A stretch of 6,692 nucleotides of DNA. It comes from Acetobacteraceae bacterium (lineage in GTDB: Bacteria > Pseudomonadota > Alphaproteobacteria > Acetobacterales > Acetobacteraceae). The notes beneath the pieces are model-generated. The model saw only the letters and a program-made list of their open reading frames with translations. It was not told the DNA's origin and searched no databases. Shown here piece by piece: positions 1 through 6,115 of this stretch. The position numbers were made by a program, and so were the translations under genes. Every line of letters begins with the position of its first letter. Positions within the stretch are counted from its first letter, which is position 1. The DNA lies in the NCBI GenBank assembly GCA_947476855.1, contig CANJSR010000282.1:1-6692 (forward strand), given 5' to 3'.

Positions 1-37
1 CAGAATCCCTGCCCCTGGTCCGGGCCGGATCGACTAA

Positions 38-55
38 GCTGACCGAAATGTCAGC
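38..55 (-). terminator. Possible weak hairpin terminator of the tRNA-Leu gene
   Basis: A perfect 6-bp inverted repeat (GCTGAC / GTCAGC) with a 6-base loop begins 13 bases past the 3' end of the tRNA gene, read on the minus strand. It is followed by TTAGT rather than a proper T-tract, so it is a poor intrinsic terminator and could equally be a 3' processing or trimming signal. The position is what makes it plausible. Confidence 0.25.
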
Positions 56-68
56 AGAGCCGGGATAT

Positions 69-150
69 GCGGTCGAGAAGACTCGAACTTCCACGGGGTT
101 TCCCCCACAAGCACCTCAAGCTTGCGCGTCTACCATTCCGCCACGACCGC
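69..150 (-). tRNA. tRNA-Leu with anticodon GAG
   Basis: The reverse complement folds as a class II tRNA of 82 bases. The acceptor stem is GCGGTCG paired with CGACCGC. The D arm is GCG/CGC with the typical GGTAGA loop. The anticodon stem is CAAGC/GCTTG with loop TTGAGGT. A long variable arm (GGGG-GAAA-CCCC) marks the Leu/Ser/Tyr class, and the T arm has loop TTCGAGT. The anticodon is GAG (positions 117-115), which reads CUC and CUU leucine codons. CCA is not encoded; the bases after the acceptor stem are ATA, so it must be added by nucleotidyltransferase. The D loop is one base shorter than in the common enterobacterial form. The gene is divergent from lipB, with 32 bp between them. Confidence 0.95.
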
Positions 151-172
151 ACCGTGGTTCGGCAGGGGCCGG

Positions 173-201
173 GGTATAGCCGATGAATAACGCGGCTTCA
201 A
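173..201 (-). promoter_or_regulatory. Sigma70-like promoter of tRNA-Leu, overlapping the lipB start
   Basis: On the minus strand a -35 box TTGAAG (201-196) and a -10 box TATACC (178-173) are separated by exactly 17 bases. Each matches the sigma70 consensus at 4 of 6 positions. Transcription would start near 166, giving a leader of roughly 16 bases before the tRNA 5' end at 150. The lipB start codon (183-185) lies inside the spacer and the -35 box lies inside lipB codons 5-7, so RNA polymerase bound here would cover the lipB translation start region. The placement is inferred from consensus only. Confidence 0.5.
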
Positions 202-878
202 TCGCCGTTCTGCCCCTTGAGTGGCGGATTTCCGAAGGACTGACTCCTTACCCCGAGGCGCAGGCCCTGATGCAGGCCAGAATCGCCGGAATCCGGGCGG
301 GGACCGAGGCCGAAATGGTCTGGTTGGTGCAACATCCGCCGCTCTATACGGCCGGCGTTTCCTCCCGGCCGGAGGAACTGACGCAGCCCGATCGCTTCCC
401 AACCTTCAAGACCGGACGGGGCGGGCACTGGACCTATCACGGCCCGGGGCAGCGCACGGTCTATGTCATGCTGGACCTGACCCGCCCGCATGGCGGCGTG
501 CCGGAGAATGATATCCGCTGCTATGTCAATGGGTTGGAGGAGTGGCTGATCCGCACGCTGGCGACGTTCAACGTCAAGGGCGAACGCCGGCAGGGCCGGG
601 TCGGCATCTGGGTCGAGGATCGCGCGCGCGGGACCGAATCGAAGATCGCCGCGATCGGGGTCCGGGTGACGCGCTGGGTGTCCTGGCACGGGGTCGCGCT
701 GAACATCGATCCGGACCTGGGTCATTTCGGCGGCATCATTCCCTGCGGCATTTCCGAGTACGGCGTCACCAGCCTGGAGGACCAGGGCATTCCGGTAACG
801 ATGGCCGAGGTCGATGCCGCGCTGCGCCAAGCCTGGGACGGGGTTTTCGGGGCCGACGGGCAGGTCTGCGCGGTTTGA
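183..878 (+). CDS. lipB: Octanoyl-[acyl-carrier-protein]:protein N-octanoyltransferase LipB
   Basis: LipB moves the octanoyl group from acyl-carrier protein to a lysine of lipoyl-domain proteins (2-oxoacid dehydrogenase E2 subunits, GcvH). LipA then inserts sulfur to give lipoate. The cytosolic protein is 231 residues, a normal length. Visible family signatures are HPPLYTAG near residue 51, the substrate-pocket motif [12 protein letters not shown] at 79-90, the conserved lysine K154 in [10 protein letters not shown], and the catalytic cysteine C188 in PCGISEYGV. In characterised LipB the Cys/Lys pair forms the acyl-thioester intermediate, and both are present here. The ATG at 183 is preceded by a weak purine-rich GGGG at 171-174, eight bases upstream. 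The stop overlaps the start of the next gene by one base. No lipA is in view. Its promoter is not obvious; with only 32 bp to the divergent tRNA it must overlap that gene or its promoter. Confidence 0.95.
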   Translation: MNNAASIAVLPLEWRISEGLTPYPEAQALMQARIAGIRAGTEAEMVWLVQHPPLYTAGVSSRPEELTQPDRFPTFKTGRGGHWTYHGPGQRTVYVMLDLTRPHGGVPENDIRCYVNGLEEWLIRTLATFNVKGERRQGRVGIWVEDRARGTESKIAAIGVRVTRWVSWHGVALNIDPDLGHFGGIIPCGISEYGVTSLEDQGIPVTMAEVDAALRQAWDGVFGADGQVCAV

Positions 879-1465
879 TGCGAGTCGCTCTGTTCGCGGT
901 CGGATCGGCCGTCACCGCCGATGTCGAGGAAAGCTGCGCCCGCGCCGGCTGGACCGTCACAATGGCGATCCGCAATTTTCCGGGGCCGAGCTGGGCGTCG
1001 GAGGAGGTGCCTCTGGTCGAGTCGGGGGATGTGTCGATTCGCGACCCCGTGCTGCTGCCGTTGTTCTCTGCCGCGAACCGGCGGGCGGCTTGGGCGGACG
1101 CGGTGGCGCGGGGGGCCACGGTGTTTCCGGCGCTGATCGATCCGACGGCGATCCTGCCGCGGCGACTCGCGATCGCCGAGGGGGTGTATGTGAACGCCGG
1201 CTGCGTCATCGGCGCCGGGTCCCGGTTGGGACGGTTCGTCTTCATCAACCGCGCGGCCTCGCTTGGGCATCACGCGGATGTGGGGGATTTCGCCTCGGTG
1301 GGGCCGGGGGTGACGGTGGCGGGCGGGGTGACGATCGGCGCGGGCGCGATGCTGGGGGCGGGGGCGGTGGTGCTGCCGAATGTGCGGATCGGTGCGGACG
1401 CGGTGATCGGCGCCGGCTGCGTGGTCCGCCACGACGTTCCGGCGGGGGGGCGGTTCGTGGGGTGA
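878..1465 (+). CDS. NeuD/PglD-like acyltransferase with left-handed beta-helix hexapeptide repeats
   Basis: This 195-residue protein resembles the sugar O/N-acyltransferases of the NeuD/PglD type, which usually move an acetyl group from acetyl-CoA to an amino group or hydroxyl of a nucleotide-linked sugar. The N-terminal part (about 1-85) begins [12 protein letters not shown], a beta-strand and glycine turn like the family's Rossmann-like sugar-nucleotide domain. IDPTAIL at 87-93 opens the parallel beta-helix. From about 100 to 185 there are regular hexapeptide turns such as VIGAGSRLG, VGPGVTVAGGVTIGAG and VRIGADAVIGAG. NRAASLGHHADVGD (124-137) carries the candidate catalytic histidine H131, matching the ASVGH motif of PglD. 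The TGATG overlap with lipB and the lack of a strong ribosome site suggest translational coupling. The protein ends at VPAGGRFVG, just where the family usually continues into a PAR/PAK-type tail. The exact substrate cannot be told; a serine-acetyltransferase-like or other hexapeptide transferase is less likely. Confidence 0.8.
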   Translation: MRVALFAVGSAVTADVEESCARAGWTVTMAIRNFPGPSWASEEVPLVESGDVSIRDPVLLPLFSAANRRAAWADAVARGATVFPALIDPTAILPRRLAIAEGVYVNAGCVIGAGSRLGRFVFINRAASLGHHADVGDFASVGPGVTVAGGVTIGAGAMLGAGAVVLPNVRIGADAVIGAGCVVRHDVPAGGRFVG

Positions 1466-1476
1466 TGCCTCGGTTT

Positions 1477-1522
1477 GGGAGAGGGAGTGGGGCGGATCGT
1501 TCCCCTCAGCTCTCCCTCTCCC
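1477..1522. repeat. 11-bp perfect inverted repeat just after the acyltransferase stop
   Basis: GGGAGAGGGAG (1477-1487) is exactly complementary to CTCCCTCTCCC (1512-1522). The 24-base interior holds a second short pair, GGGG (1489-1492) with CCCC (1502-1505). It starts 12 bases past the acyltransferase stop codon, so it could cap the 3' end of the lipB-acyltransferase transcript. There is no T-tract, so simple intrinsic termination is doubtful; RNA 3'-end protection or a Rho-assisted stop are alternatives. Its right arm overlaps the arm of the REP-like palindrome that follows. Confidence 0.6.
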
Positions 1523-1536
1523 CTTGAGGGGGAGGG
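1514..1536 (+). repeat. REP-like palindrome, copy 1
   Basis: CCCTCTCCC (1514-1522), loop CTTGA, then GGGGGAGGG (1528-1536) makes a 9-bp stem with one G.U pair. The core CTCCCCTTGAGGG reappears in reverse orientation about 110 bp further on. Short GC-rich palindromes of this look are typical intergenic repeats in high-GC alphaproteobacteria. Assignment to a named repeat family would need genome-wide copies, which are not visible here. Confidence 0.6.
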
Positions 1537-1632
1537 TTGGCGTGGGGGGTGGAAGCGGCACGGGGTTGGGGGTTTTCGCGGCACCGATCCGGGGGGCGGC
1601 GGGGACTGGGGTGGTTCTACCCCTCCCCCCGT

Positions 1633-1655
1633 CCCCCTCCCTCAAGGGGAGGGGG
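1633..1655 (-). repeat. REP-like palindrome, copy 2, in inverted orientation
   Basis: CCCCCTCCC (1633-1641), loop TCAAG, then GGGAGGGGG (1647-1655) forms a perfect 9-bp stem. Read on the minus strand its core CTCCCCTTGAGGG matches copy 1, so the two copies face each other as in a paired REP (BIME-like) element. It lies about 85 bases past the stop of the minus-strand fusion gene and may define that transcript's 3' end. No T-tract follows. Confidence 0.6.
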
Positions 1656-1740
1656 GGGCGTGTGGACGTTCGATGTTGCCCCATACCCATGGATAGCCGT
1701 CGCCCCACGCAGGCACCTTCGCCCAATCACCCGAGCGACC

Positions 1741-4668
1741 CTACGCCGCCGCCCCGGCCCGGGCCGAGGCGACAGCCTCCTCCAGGAACCCCTCCAGCCC
1801 CTTCACCGCCGCCGCGTCCCCGAACACCCGCTCCCGCCCGGTCTCGATCACCGCCCGGGCCTCGGCCCGCGCCGCCGGATCGGCCAACGCCACCGCCAGG
1901 TCGACATAGTGTTCCCCCGACCACGCGATCCACCGTTCCGCCCCGGCCAGCAGCAGGATCGCGGCGCTGTGGCGGCCGCGCATGAACGGGCCGGGCAGGG
2001 TGATAATGGGGAGGCCGGCGGCCATCGCCTCCAACGTCGTGTTGCCGCCCGACCAGCGGGGGCTGTCCAGATAGACGTCGGCGGCGCGCAGCAGCGCGGG
2101 GAACTCGGCGGCCGGCACGGGCGGGGTGAAGACCAGATGCCGGCCGGCATCCAGGCCGGCGGCATCGAACGCCTCGGCCAGACGGTGCCGCAGCCGAGCG
2201 GCGTTCGGATCGGTCCGGGGGTTGCCGATGAACAGGAAGCGGGCGGCCGGCACCCGGAGGGCGATGGCGACCAGCAGGGCATCATCGCCCGGATGGTATT
2301 TGAACAAGGACTGGCAGCACAGATAGACGACCGCCCCCGGATCGGCCGCCAGGCCCAGCCCCGCGCGAGTCAGCGTGCCGGTGTCGGACGGCGGCGGCTG
2401 GTAGCTGATCGAGAGGTTCGGCAGCCGCACCAGCGTCTCGGTATAGTGCCGCTCCCCGTCCTCCGGCTCCATCAGGGCGCTGGAGAGGAAGTAGTCGATC
2501 GTTGCCAGCCCGGTCGTTACCGGATGCCCCCAGGCCACGCACTGCACCGGCGCAAGCCGGCGGGCGCCGAGGCGGACGGGTGTCGGATGCATCCCGATCT
2601 CGGGGTAGATCAGCACGTCCAGCCGGTCCTCCCGGATCTGGCGCGCCCAGTCCGCTTCGGCGCGTGGCCCGCGATGGAAGCGGGTGCAGTGGCGGGCGAG
2701 GCTGGCGCTGGTGTCGTCCTCGGCCTCTCCCAGATGGTAGCCCAGGACATCGAAGCGTGACCGGTCGAGGTCCGTGATCCAGCCCCCGAACAGTTTCGAG
2801 ACCGAGTGCAGGTGGAAATAGGCTGTGGCGAAGCCGACCCGAATGCGCCCGCCGGGACGGGCGCGGGTTGCCGGCGGGGGCAGGGCGGGCAGGGCGGCCA
2901 TCAGCCGCCCGACGATGCGGCCGTACTGGCGTTGGGCCTCGGTGTCGTCCTCGGCCTGATACGACAGATAGAAGGGCTTGGCGGTGCCCACCTGTTCGGC
3001 CCCGCGCGCGAGGGACTCGGGGGTCGCCTGCCGGGTCCGGGCATCAAGATCGGCCAGGTCCGCCAGATAGGCCGCTCGGCGTTCGGCGATCTCCTCGACC
3101 GACCCGTGCACGACGGTCAGGCGCGCCATCGCCCGCGACAGGCGGGCGCCATGGTCGTCCGGGTCGCGGGCCAGGCGGGCATCGAGCAGGCGCAGGGCCG
3201 GTGCGTCCATCCCGGCGATTCGCAGGCGGTTGGCAACGCGGAGCAGCACGGGATGGGCCGCGTCCAGCATCGCGCCCCGGTCGGCGGCCATGGCGGCAAC
3301 CTCGGCATTCCCGGCGGCGGCGGCCCGTTCCGCGAGCGTCATCTCCACCCCCGCCGCGCCGGACCGGTCGCCGTTCGCGTCCAGCGCGGCGGACAGGCCG
3401 TGCCAGGAGGGGATGTAGTCCGGATGCTCGGTGACGTTGGCGTGCTCCAGCCGGACCGCTTCGTCGCGGCGGCCGTTCTTCTCCAGCGCCATCGCCAGGT
3501 TGTGGGTGACGCGCGGCCCGGGCGACAGGGTCCGCGCCGTCCGCAGCAGCGGTTCGGCCTGTTCCGCCTCCCCCGCCATCAGATGCACCAGGCCCAGGCC
3601 ATGCACGGCCCCGGCCGTCACCTTGTCGGCAGCGATGCGGCGGAAATTGCCGGAGGCGGATTCGAGGTCGCCGTCCCGCAGCGCCTCCTCGGCCCGGGCC
3701 AGGGTTTCCTCGGCGAAGTCGGGCGCCTCGGTGCCAGCGGGATTAAAGGCGCAGCCGTGGCAGATCGAGGGCTCGCGGTCGAAGTAGCGGGCCATGAAGC
3801 GACGGACCCCATCGGCGTGCCAGGCTTGCTCGAAACCGGTCTCGGCCAGGCTGACGCGGCCCATCAGGGCGGGGTCGTTGGTCAGGCAGCAGGGGGTCAG
3901 GTAGCCGCCGACGGTGACATAGGCGGCGTGGAACGGGCGGCGGCAGCGGCTGCCATCCGGCGTCAGGGCGGCGGCGGCCAGCACCGTCATGTCCGGGAAA
4001 CGGGCGCGCACCGCGGCGATCATGGCCAGGGCCGTCTTGCGGTCCGCCTCGGTCAGCGCCATCGGATCGATCCGGGCGGCGTAGGAGACCAAGGGTTGGA
4101 TTTCCACGATCCGCCCGCCCAGGGCCCGCAGATCCCCCAGCAGATCCCCCAGTTCGGGCAGGTTGCGGCGGCTGAGGACCACGGACAGCGTGACATTCCC
4201 CTGGAACAGCGCGGTCAGTTCCCGCACCGCCTGGCCGAGGCGAACAGTGTCCGTCCCCTCCCGCAGGGCCTCGGCCGTGTCGGGTTTCAGGCTGTCGACC
4301 GAAATGGAGATATGCCCCAGGCCCACCGCGCGAAGCTGGGCGTAGTACGCCGTCTGCCGCGCCAGCGCATTGGTGTTGAAGCTGACCAGCCCGTAGCGGC
4401 CCGACCGACGGGCGAGCCCGACCATCTCGGGCAGCGACGGGTGCAGCGTCGGCTCCCCGATCCCCTGCAGGATGATCGCATCCGCCGGGGGCGCGTTGGC
4501 CAGCACCGCGGTGAAGCGGTCGAGCGGCATATGGGCGTTGCGCCAGGTCCCCTCGGCCATGCCCAGGGTGCGCTGGCACCCGGCGCAGCGGAGGTTGCAG
4601 CCGGTCGTGACCTCGATCTGGAGGCGCCGGAGGCGGGCGGGGGCGGAGAAGAGGTTGCGATCGGACAT
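1741..4668 (-). CDS. Radical SAM / SPASM-like / TPR / GT41 glycosyltransferase fusion protein
   Basis: One 975-residue frame holds four regions. (1) Residues 15-235 are a radical SAM domain. The 4Fe-4S motif is CxxxCxxC at C24, C28 and C31, followed by the SAM-binding GEPTLHP (71-77), the strand FNTN (97-100) and SISVDSLKPD (121-130). (2) Residues 240-310 are a reduced SPASM/twitch-like region with C242, a G255-x4-C260 step (plus C261), and C303/C306 as CxxC; these could bind one auxiliary cluster. (3) Residues 317-545 are alpha-helical TPR-like repeats, e.g. GLGLVHLMAGEAEQAEPLL. A linker with PFYLSYQAEDD (565-575), of the kind I associate with bacterial TPR-GT41 proteins, follows. (4) Residues 608-965 are a GT41 (OGT/SPINDLY-type) domain. 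It has RIRVGFATAYFHLHS with H621 in the place of human OGT His498, PVQCVAWGHPVTTG (707-720), K790 in SLFKYHP matching the UDP-binding lysine, and NTTLEAMAAGLP (876-887). GT41 enzymes glycosylate proteins; radical SAM-SPASM enzymes often modify peptides. The true substrate is unknown. The start at 4668 puts MSDRNLF just before the domain; an upstream ATG at 4818 would overlap the neighbour and adds non-domain sequence. There is no signal peptide, so the protein is likely cytosolic. It lies 71 bp downstream of malonyl-CoA decarboxylase. Confidence 0.88.
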   Translation of the reverse strand: MSDRNLFSAPARLRRLQIEVTTGCNLRCAGCQRTLGMAEGTWRNAHMPLDRFTAVLANAPPADAIILQGIGEPTLHPSLPEMVGLARRSGRYGLVSFNTNALARQTAYYAQLRAVGLGHISISVDSLKPDTAEALREGTDTVRLGQAVRELTALFQGNVTLSVVLSRRNLPELGDLLGDLRALGGRIVEIQPLVSYAARIDPMALTEADRKTALAMIAAVRARFPDMTVLAAAALTPDGSRCRRPFHAAYVTVGGYLTPCCLTNDPALMGRVSLAETGFEQAWHADGVRRFMARYFDREPSICHGCAFNPAGTEAPDFAEETLARAEEALRDGDLESASGNFRRIAADKVTAGAVHGLGLVHLMAGEAEQAEPLLRTARTLSPGPRVTHNLAMALEKNGRRDEAVRLEHANVTEHPDYIPSWHGLSAALDANGDRSGAAGVEMTLAERAAAAGNAEVAAMAADRGAMLDAAHPVLLRVANRLRIAGMDAPALRLLDARLARDPDDHGARLSRAMARLTVVHGSVEEIAERRAAYLADLADLDARTRQATPESLARGAEQVGTAKPFYLSYQAEDDTEAQRQYGRIVGRLMAALPALPPPATRARPGGRIRVGFATAYFHLHSVSKLFGGWITDLDRSRFDVLGYHLGEAEDDTSASLARHCTRFHRGPRAEADWARQIREDRLDVLIYPEIGMHPTPVRLGARRLAPVQCVAWGHPVTTGLATIDYFLSSALMEPEDGERHYTETLVRLPNLSISYQPPPSDTGTLTRAGLGLAADPGAVVYLCCQSLFKYHPGDDALLVAIALRVPAARFLFIGNPRTDPNAARLRHRLAEAFDAAGLDAGRHLVFTPPVPAAEFPALLRAADVYLDSPRWSGGNTTLEAMAAGLPIITLPGPFMRGRHSAAILLLAGAERWIAWSGEHYVDLAVALADPAARAEARAVIETGRERVFGDAAAVKGLEGFLEEAVASARAGAAA

Positions 4669-4669
4669 G

Positions 4670-4684
4670 CCGGCAGGATGCCGG
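4670..4684 (-). promoter_or_regulatory. Hairpin directly before the fusion-gene start codon
   Basis: On the minus strand CCGGCA-TCC-TGCCGG forms a perfect 6-bp stem with a 3-base loop, ending one base before the ATG at 4668. It occupies the place where a Shine-Dalgarno sequence should be, and no AGGAGG-like run is present. If it forms in RNA it could restrain initiation. A chance palindrome in GC-rich DNA is the alternative. Confidence 0.35.
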
Positions 4685-4739
4685 GAAAGAATGAAGATTT
4701 GGTTGACGAGGGGACGATTGTGTTCGCCCCCCGATCCGG

Positions 4740-6110
4740 TCAGCTCCAGCCGCGGGCCAGCTTGCGGACGGCGGTGGAGGCGTTGCGCTTGCCCTCCCCC
4801 GCATAGTCCTCGTGCCATTCCTCGATCCGGGCCGGGTCATAGAGGTAGTTGACCATCAGCGTCCCGCTCTCGGCCGCCCCCTTGGGGGAGGTATCGGCCC
4901 CGACCGTCACCCGCTCCACCCGCGCGCCGTTCGACAGATGGAAATGCGCGACCGGATCGATGGCCCGCTTGCCCCGCGCCTCAACCAGCAGGTACCGGGC
5001 ACACAGGCGCGCCAGCACCGGCTCCGCCGCCTTGCGGATCGCCGGGGCCTCCCACCAGCCCGGCGTGGTGAGGATGGCGGCGAGCGCCTGTGCCCCGTCG
5101 TCGGCGGGCTGGACGGCCGCCAGCGTGTCGATCTCCTCCTGGCTGAACAGCGCGGGGGCCAGCGCCTTGTCCAGCCAGCGGCGGAAGCCGGGGAGCGGGG
5201 ACAGGGTGGCGAAGGTCCGAAGGCCGCGGAAGTCGCCGGACAGTTCCTCCACCACCCGCTTGATCAGGAAGTTGCCGAAGCTGATCCCGGCCAGGCCTTG
5301 CTGGCAGTTGCTGATGGAGTAGAAGATCGCCGTATCCGCCTTTCGGGGGTCCAGCACCGGCGCGTCCTCATCCAGCAGATCCTGGATCGACCCGGCAAGG
5401 CCCTGGACCAGCGCGACCTCCACGAAGATCAGCGGTTCGCCGGGCATGCGGGGATGGAAGAAGGCATAGCAGCGGCGGTCCGAATCGAGGCGGTTCTTCA
5501 TGTCCCGCCAGGACCGGATGGCATGCACGGCTTCGTAGTCGATCAGCTTTTCCAGCAGCGCGGCGGGGCTGTGCCAGTCGATCCGCCGCATCTCCAGGAA
5601 GCCGATGTCGAACCAGGCCGCCAGCAGGCCGCGCAGGTCGGATTCCAGCGCGGCCAACGTCTTGTCCTCGCCCCGCACCCGCATCAGGAAGGCGCGCAGG
5701 TCGACCAGGAACTTGCAGCCGTCGGGGATCGAGGCGAACTGCGTCAGCAGCCGCACCCGGGGCGGTTCCAGCGCCCGCCGCAGCGCCGCGGTCGCCGTCG
5801 CCCGCTCCGCCGGGTCACCGGCGTCCCGCACGGCGGCATAGGCCGCCTCGACCGCTTCGGGGTCCGAATCGAAGGCCGCGAGCGTGCGCAGGAACTCCAG
5901 CCGCTCGGTTTGATCCAGGTCCGACCAGGTCTGGGCCAGGCGGGCGGCGCGGTTGCGGGCCGAGACCTCTCCGCCGCGGGCCAGCAGGCAGGCCCGCATC
6001 TGGTCCTGCAGCGTCTCGTCGGGTTCCCCGGTCACGCTGGCGGCCATGTCGCGCCAGGCGGAACTCAGGCGGCGCAGCGCGCGATCAAGCAGCGTGGAGG
6101 CATCGCTCAT
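4740..6110 (-). CDS. Malonyl-CoA decarboxylase
   Basis: The enzyme converts malonyl-CoA to acetyl-CoA and CO2, either in malonate use or in adjusting malonyl-CoA available for fatty acid synthesis. The 456-residue protein has the two-part MCD layout: a helical N-terminal domain (about 1-180) and an acetyltransferase-fold C-terminal catalytic domain. Family signatures are AWFDIGFLEMRRIDW (about 165-179), PLIFVEVAL, and FYSISNCQQGLAGISFGNFL (about 263-282). The last holds the serine region matching human MCD Ser329. DPVAHFHLSNGA (about 385-396) includes H391, equivalent to the catalytic His423. NYLYDP near 421 is also typical. I prefer the ATG at 6110 over an in-frame GTG at 6116 because a GGA sits eight bases before the ATG but only two before the GTG. 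No peroxisomal or export signal is seen. matA is a name used for such enzymes in malonate operons, but no malonyl-CoA synthetase or transporter gene is adjacent, so no symbol is assigned. It follows rsh by 72 bp on the same strand, and an operon is possible. Confidence 0.93.
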   Translation of the reverse strand: MSDASTLLDRALRRLSSAWRDMAASVTGEPDETLQDQMRACLLARGGEVSARNRAARLAQTWSDLDQTERLEFLRTLAAFDSDPEAVEAAYAAVRDAGDPAERATATAALRRALEPPRVRLLTQFASIPDGCKFLVDLRAFLMRVRGEDKTLAALESDLRGLLAAWFDIGFLEMRRIDWHSPAALLEKLIDYEAVHAIRSWRDMKNRLDSDRRCYAFFHPRMPGEPLIFVEVALVQGLAGSIQDLLDEDAPVLDPRKADTAIFYSISNCQQGLAGISFGNFLIKRVVEELSGDFRGLRTFATLSPLPGFRRWLDKALAPALFSQEEIDTLAAVQPADDGAQALAAILTTPGWWEAPAIRKAAEPVLARLCARYLLVEARGKRAIDPVAHFHLSNGARVERVTVGADTSPKGAAESGTLMVNYLYDPARIEEWHEDYAGEGKRNASTAVRKLARGWS

Positions 6111-6115
6111 GGTCA

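Larger units (their letters stand above)
1466..1740. other. Gene-free, repeat-rich gap between converging genes
   Basis: These 275 bases separate the stop of the plus-strand acyltransferase from the stop of the minus-strand fusion gene. Bases 1477-1660 are dominated by homopurine and homopyrimidine G/C tracts that form several inverted repeats, listed separately. Bases 1661-1740 show nothing recognisable. Translated frames here give low-complexity Gly/Pro/Arg peptides without a credible start site or any family resemblance, so no gene is called. Confidence 0.7.

Noticed and set aside
1475..1696. Small plus-strand frame encoding a Gly/Pro-rich peptide in the intergenic gap
   Set aside because: Its peptide (SPLEGEG, LPQGEGG) is simply the translation of the REP-like palindromes, a common source of false small genes.
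722..1726. A 334-codon open frame on the minus strand
   Set aside because: It is antisense to lipB and the acyltransferase, and rich in Arg/Pro/His. The plus-strand frames there have clear catalytic motifs.
1466..1740. CRISPR array or insertion sequence in the intergenic gap
   Set aside because: There are only two similar palindromes, in opposite orientation and with no spacer regularity. No transposase frame or terminal repeats were seen.
1537..2760. A 407-codon open frame on the plus strand
   Set aside because: It starts inside the repeat-rich gap and runs antisense to the glycosyltransferase domain. Composition is Arg/Gly/Pro-rich with no motif.
2806..4806. A 666-codon open frame on the plus strand
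   Set aside because: It lies entirely antisense to the fusion gene, and its peptide is low-complexity Gly/Arg/Gln-rich with no family resemblance. Long antisense frames are expected opposite GC-rich genes with strong third-position G/C bias.
4669..4818. A 50-codon N-terminal extension of the fusion protein to the ATG at 4818
   Set aside because: It would overlap the decarboxylase gene by 79 bases and add sequence unlike any radical SAM N-terminus. The ATG at 4668 gives a normal lead-in to the first strand.
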